From positions 1 to 37,787 of the forward strand of contig JAGLTS010000040.1 of NCBI GenBank assembly GCA_023135165.1: a DNA stretch of 37,787 nucleotides, read 5' to 3'. This DNA is from Phycisphaerales bacterium. GTDB taxonomy: Bacteria; Planctomycetota; Phycisphaerae; Phycisphaerales; JAGLTS01. Below, piece after piece: positions 35,031 to 37,787 of this stretch (positions within the stretch are counted from its first letter, which is position 1; every line of letters begins with the position of its first letter). The notes under the pieces were generated by a model. The model ran no database searches. It saw only the letters and a list, made by a program, of their open reading frames with translations, and had not been told where the DNA came from. A program made the translations under genes and the position numbers.

Positions 35031-35633
35031 ATGGCGGATATCCACACCATCGTGATGAACCTGGGCGATCTCGCAGGCGTCACCGCGCTGGCCATACAGA
35101 CCGACCCCGCGCGTGTCGGCATCTGGCACCCGAGGCTCGGACTGCCCAGCGGCCCGGCCCTCACGCAGGCTATGACGCGACAGACGGAGGTCTTCGCCAT
35201 CGACCATGTCACGATCGTCGATCCCTTCTATGAACCGCGGTCCGCGATGAATCTCGATCCGGCCGGTGTCGATGCGTCGGTCGTTCTGCTCGCCGCGGCG
35301 CGCCATGCTGTGAAGCTCGACTGCGGCAAGCTCGTCTGGCCCATCCAGTGTGGAGCCGAGTACGACGCGGTGAGCATGGCGCTGCAGCGGGCGCAGCTCG
35401 TCACGCACCTGATTGAGTTGGATCTGCCGGGCGAGCCGCTTGTGATTGATATGCCGTTTGTCGATTTGACCGACCAGCAGCTCGGCGAGATCGCGCTGCA
35501 CGCCGATGCGCCGGTGCACGCGGCATGGTGGTGCGAATACGATCGCAAGACGCCGTGCGGCGGGTGCGACAGTTGTCTCCGCTGGCGCTCAGTCGCCGAC
35601 GCCGCCGTACCGCCTGGATTGGTCGGCCGGTAG
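35031..35633 (+). CDS. QueC-like protein lacking the PP-loop
   Basis: The product has 200 residues from the ATG at 35031 (AGGA upstream). The C-terminal half is QueC-like: PFVDLTDQQLGEIALHADAP, then C168-EYDRKTP-C176-GG-C179-DS-C182-LRW, the zinc site of 7-cyano-7-deazaguanine synthase. The N-terminus, where QueC has SGGxDS for ATP, reads MNLGDLAGV, so the ATP pyrophosphatase motif is absent. Length is close to QueC (about 220), so this is substitution, not truncation. It probably does not make preQ0 unaided. It could bind nucleotides or act as a partner of another protein. It is 40 bases downstream of pyrG. Confidence 0.65.
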   Translation: MADIHTIVMNLGDLAGVTALAIQTDPARVGIWHPRLGLPSGPALTQAMTRQTEVFAIDHVTIVDPFYEPRSAMNLDPAGVDASVVLLAAARHAVKLDCGKLVWPIQCGAEYDAVSMALQRAQLVTHLIELDLPGEPLVIDMPFVDLTDQQLGEIALHADAPVHAAWWCEYDRKTPCGGCDSCLRWRSVADAAVPPGLVGR

Positions 35634-35656
35634 TCCGCGCCCATCTCCCCACAAGC

Positions 35657-35676
35657 CGCAGGAGCTTGCTCCTGCG
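35657..35676. terminator. Perfect hairpin between convergent genes
   Basis: CGCAGGAG at 35657-35664 and CTCCTGCG at 35669-35676 enclose CTTG. It lies between the QueC-like stop and the convergent protease-like stop, consistent with a two-way terminator. The AGGAGCTTGCTCCT core also resembles dispersed palindromes seen in many genomes. Confidence 0.5.
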
Positions 35677-35685
35677 AGAACGTCA

Positions 35686-36648
35686 TCACGCAAGACACCC
35701 GCCAGCAGGGGCCTTCTCCTGCTTCTCCCTGATCCTTGTGATCTCCTCGCATAGCGCGGCAAAGAAGGGCGGAGCATGTGTCCCCGCAACGATGCGAGAC
35801 TCTCGAGCCCACGAACTTTGAACCGCAACCAACCGGTAGTCCAGGCGTTCTTCTGAGCAATGGAGTGCGAAAATGGGGCCGCCGCTCATGCCATCGATGT
35901 CGTCTATGTCGACGTCGTCGCCCCAGTTGAACTCATCCGGCAGTATGACTCTGCCGAAGAACCGGTCGTGCTTCGTGCAGAGGCAATCCGGTGGGCGCAC
36001 ATCCGTCACCACCGGCAGCAGTGGTGTGAGTTGATCGATTTGCGCATTCAAGCGACGCGATGACAGGGTCTGGGATATGTGCTGCGCCTGTTTCGGGAAG
36101 CCGAGCATCACGTGTCCATCCGGCTCCATCGCGGACGTTTCGAGACGAGTCGAGTCCAGCGGGAAGCGGTTGCCCTTCTTCAGGTTTTCTACGATCAGTT
36201 GGCTGAGCCGTATCGCCGCGATGTCCAGTCCGTCTCGATTGAAGACAATGGCGTTCGTGATGCACTCTGGCGGCAATGGAACCGACGCGCCCAGCCCGTC
36301 GTTGGGATCTGGAGAATCGAGAACATGACACCTCACGTTCTTGCGCCCATTGGCCAAGCTTCGCTTGAGATCTTCGATGATATGCCCAGCTGTGCATATC
36401 CATACAGTCTCATTTACGTTGATCAAGAAACCGCTGAACGCAAGTGTCCTCAGCTTCGCCGATGGCAAGCCCACGCGCCGGTCGTAATCACCCAGGGCCG
36501 CGTCCACCCAGAGAACTGATACAAGATGGTGGGCAAGGTGATCTCGAATGAGATCGCCGTGATCCCTTAGCAACTGAGCGAATCGTGGTGACACGGCACT
36601 TCCGTTCCGTGCGCTGGAGTCTGTGTGATCAGCTTCAGTCGATGACAT
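35686..36648 (-). CDS. Trypsin-like serine peptidase domain protein, probably cytoplasmic
   Basis: The product has 320 residues from the ATG at 36648; an upstream TTG at 36684 would overlap the groL terminator. The trypsin-like triad is visible: H89 in ICTAGHIIED, D142 in RDGLDIAAIRL and S255 in DIDGMSGGPIFAL. The order, spacing and GMSGGP motif match S1/S46-like trypsin folds rather than subtilisins. There is no signal peptide or membrane segment and no PDZ domain, so it is not a standard DegP. Base use is less GC-rich than in its neighbours and a 14-base direct repeat flanks it, so transfer is possible. Function unknown. Confidence 0.6.
   Translation of the reverse strand: MSSTEADHTDSSARNGSAVSPRFAQLLRDHGDLIRDHLAHHLVSVLWVDAALGDYDRRVGLPSAKLRTLAFSGFLINVNETVWICTAGHIIEDLKRSLANGRKNVRCHVLDSPDPNDGLGASVPLPPECITNAIVFNRDGLDIAAIRLSQLIVENLKKGNRFPLDSTRLETSAMEPDGHVMLGFPKQAQHISQTLSSRRLNAQIDQLTPLLPVVTDVRPPDCLCTKHDRFFGRVILPDEFNWGDDVDIDDIDGMSGGPIFALHCSEERLDYRLVAVQSSWARESRIVAGTHAPPFFAALCEEITRIREKQEKAPAGGCLA
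35690..35703. repeat. 14-base direct repeat, left copy
   Basis: GCAAGACACCCGCC occurs here, inside the 3' end of the protease-like gene, and again at 36681-36694 just past its start. The copies are about 1 kb apart and enclose nearly the whole gene. Confidence 0.5.
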
Positions 36649-36680
36649 GACGAGATTCGATGTGGGGCAGCAACAACACG

Positions 36681-36694
36681 GCAAGACACCCGCC
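36681..36694. repeat. 14-base direct repeat, right copy
   Basis: Identical to 35690-35703 and overlapping the left arm of the groL terminator. If it marks an insertion, the inserted unit is about 991 bases. Confidence 0.5.
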
Positions 36695-36714
36695 GGCCTT
36701 TCGACCGGCGGGTG
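36687..36714 (-). terminator. groL terminator hairpin
   Basis: A perfect 10-base stem (CACCCGCCGG at 36687-36696, CCGGCGGGTG at 36705-36714) with an eight-base loop starts 15 bases past the groL stop. Read on the minus strand it is followed by GTCTTGCCGTG, which is only weakly T-rich. Confidence 0.7.
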
Positions 36715-36728
36715 CGAGTGATTCGAGT

Positions 36729-37787
36729 CTAGTAATCCATATCATCCATGCCGCCGGGGGCGGCCTTGTCCTTCTTCTCCTTGATCTCCGTGATCGCGGC
36801 GTCGGTTGTGAGCAACAGACCGGCGATGCTCGCTGCGTTCTGCAGCGCGATGCGCTCGACCTTGGTTGGCACGATGACGCCCATCTCGACGAGGTCGCCG
36901 AAGTCGTTGGTCATCGCGTTGTAGCCGAAGTTGACCTGATCGCTCTCGTCGACCTTGGCGGCGATGAGGGAACCGTCGAGACCGCAGTTGATGGCGATCT
37001 GCTTGATCGGGGCGATCAGTGAGCGGTAGACGATGTCCACGCCGAGCTTCTCATCGCTGCGCGCCCTCTTGCGCGTGGCGTCAAGGGCTTTGCGAGCACG
37101 GAGTACGGAGACGCCGCCGCCGGGCAGGATGCCCTCTTCGACTGCGGCGCGGCACGCATGAAGCGCATCCTCGACGCGGGCCTTCTTCTCCTTCATCTCT
37201 GTCTCGGTTGAGGCGCCGACGTTGATCACCGCGACACCGCCAGCCAATTTAGCCAGCCTTTCCTGGAGTTTTTCCTGGTCGTAGTCGCTGGTCGTGTCTT
37301 CGATCTGCTTCTTGATCTGGCTGATCCGGCCCTTGATCTCCTCCTTCTTGCCGCCTCCCTCAACGATGGTGGTGTCCTCTTTGGTAAGGATCACCGTCTT
37401 GGCGGTTCCCAGATCTCCGGAGGTCGCGTTCTCAAGCTTGAGGCCTGCGTCCTCACTGATGACACGTGCGCCGGTCAGAACCGCTATGTCCTCCAGCATC
37501 GCCTTACGCCGGTCACCGAAGCCGGGCGCCTTGACCGCTGCGACTTTCAGTGTGCCGCGGATCTTGTTCACTACAAGAGTGGCAAGGGCTTCGCCTTCGA
37601 TATCCTCGGCGATGATGATGAGCGATTTGCCCATCTGAGCAACCTTCTCCAGGACGGGCAGCATGTCTTTCATCGTGCTGATCTTCTTGTCGTGCACCAG
37701 GATCAGCGGCTCCTCCATAAGAGCCTCCATGCTGTCGGGGTCCGTGATGAAGTAGGGGCTAGTGTAGCCGCGGTCGAACTGCATTCC
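36729..37787 (-). CDS. groL: Chaperonin GroEL, C-terminal 352 residues (runs off the window)
   Basis: The frame runs to the window edge with [13 protein letters not shown], which corresponds to about residue 192 of E. coli GroEL, so the first third is outside the window. Conserved stretches include [66 protein letters not shown] and the end GGMDDMDY. GroEL folds proteins in an ATP-driven double ring. The tail lacks long GGM repeats but keeps one GGM. The hairpin at 36687-36714 follows. groS is not visible. Confidence 0.95.
   Translation of the reverse strand, partial: GMQFDRGYTSPYFITDPDSMEALMEEPLILVHDKKISTMKDMLPVLEKVAQMGKSLIIIAEDIEGEALATLVVNKIRGTLKVAAVKAPGFGDRRKAMLEDIAVLTGARVISEDAGLKLENATSGDLGTAKTVILTKEDTTIVEGGGKKEEIKGRISQIKKQIEDTTSDYDQEKLQERLAKLAGGVAVINVGASTETEMKEKKARVEDALHACRAAVEEGILPGGGVSVLRARKALDATRKRARSDEKLGVDIVYRSLIAPIKQIAINCGLDGSLIAAKVDESDQVNFGYNAMTNDFGDLVEMGVIVPTKVERIALQNAASIAGLLLTTDAAITEIKEKKDKAAPGGMDDMDY

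Overview
The window looks like a chromosomal stretch of a Planctomycetota bacterium, most likely a Phycisphaerae-type lineage. This is inferred, not proven. The evidence is high GC, single-copy housekeeping genes spread among short operons, and two secreted proteins that end in the same acidic EF-hand/dockerin-like tail (GDLDxDxDxDQxDLGxLL, twice). An LL-diaminopimelate aminotransferase, a split glycine decarboxylase and CRTAC1-type FG-GAP proteins fit this picture. No integrase, transposase, CRISPR array, rRNA or tRNA was found.

Layout. 1-4849 (minus): a secreted M28/PDZ aminopeptidase, dapL and selD. selD carries an in-frame TGA at its catalytic position, so its real start lies 126 bases upstream of the apparent open frame. 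5085-7980 (plus): gcvPA-gcvPB. 8062-9642 (minus): obg and a 7Fe ferredoxin. 9843-14312 (plus): a SucC-like protein, a SucD-like protein and a citryl-CoA lyase-like protein, which together look like a three-piece ATP-citrate lyase, followed by a GNAT acetyltransferase and an HD-domain protein. 14489-17008 (minus): a VCBS-repeat surface protein and a TauE/SafE permease. 17125-18090 (plus): a PfkB kinase. 18136-22304 (minus): a zinc-ribbon membrane protein, an RsuA/RluB pseudouridine synthase, a YihY-wHTH fusion and an aspartate-type aminotransferase. 22633-28814 (plus): a two-subunit flavin/iron-sulfur dehydrogenase, a secreted Asp-box protein and an RmlD-like reductase. 28792-30689 (minus): cdaA-cdaR. 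30850-32619 (plus): a CRTAC1-type protein. 32645-33019 (minus): a PilZ protein. 33161-35633 (plus): a divergent CTP synthase and a QueC-like protein lacking its PP-loop. 35686-37787 (minus): a trypsin-like protein and the 3' part of groL.

Themes. Central carbon and one-carbon metabolism is prominent: citrate cleavage, glycine cleavage, and oxidation of an amino or imino acid that could feed glycine. Second-messenger genes are present: c-di-AMP synthesis by CdaA/CdaR, a PilZ protein, and an HD protein. The strongest non-routine observations are the selenocysteine SelD with a candidate SECIS hairpin, the split ATP-citrate-lyase module with an extra C-terminal domain, and the divergent PyrG next to a degenerate QueC.
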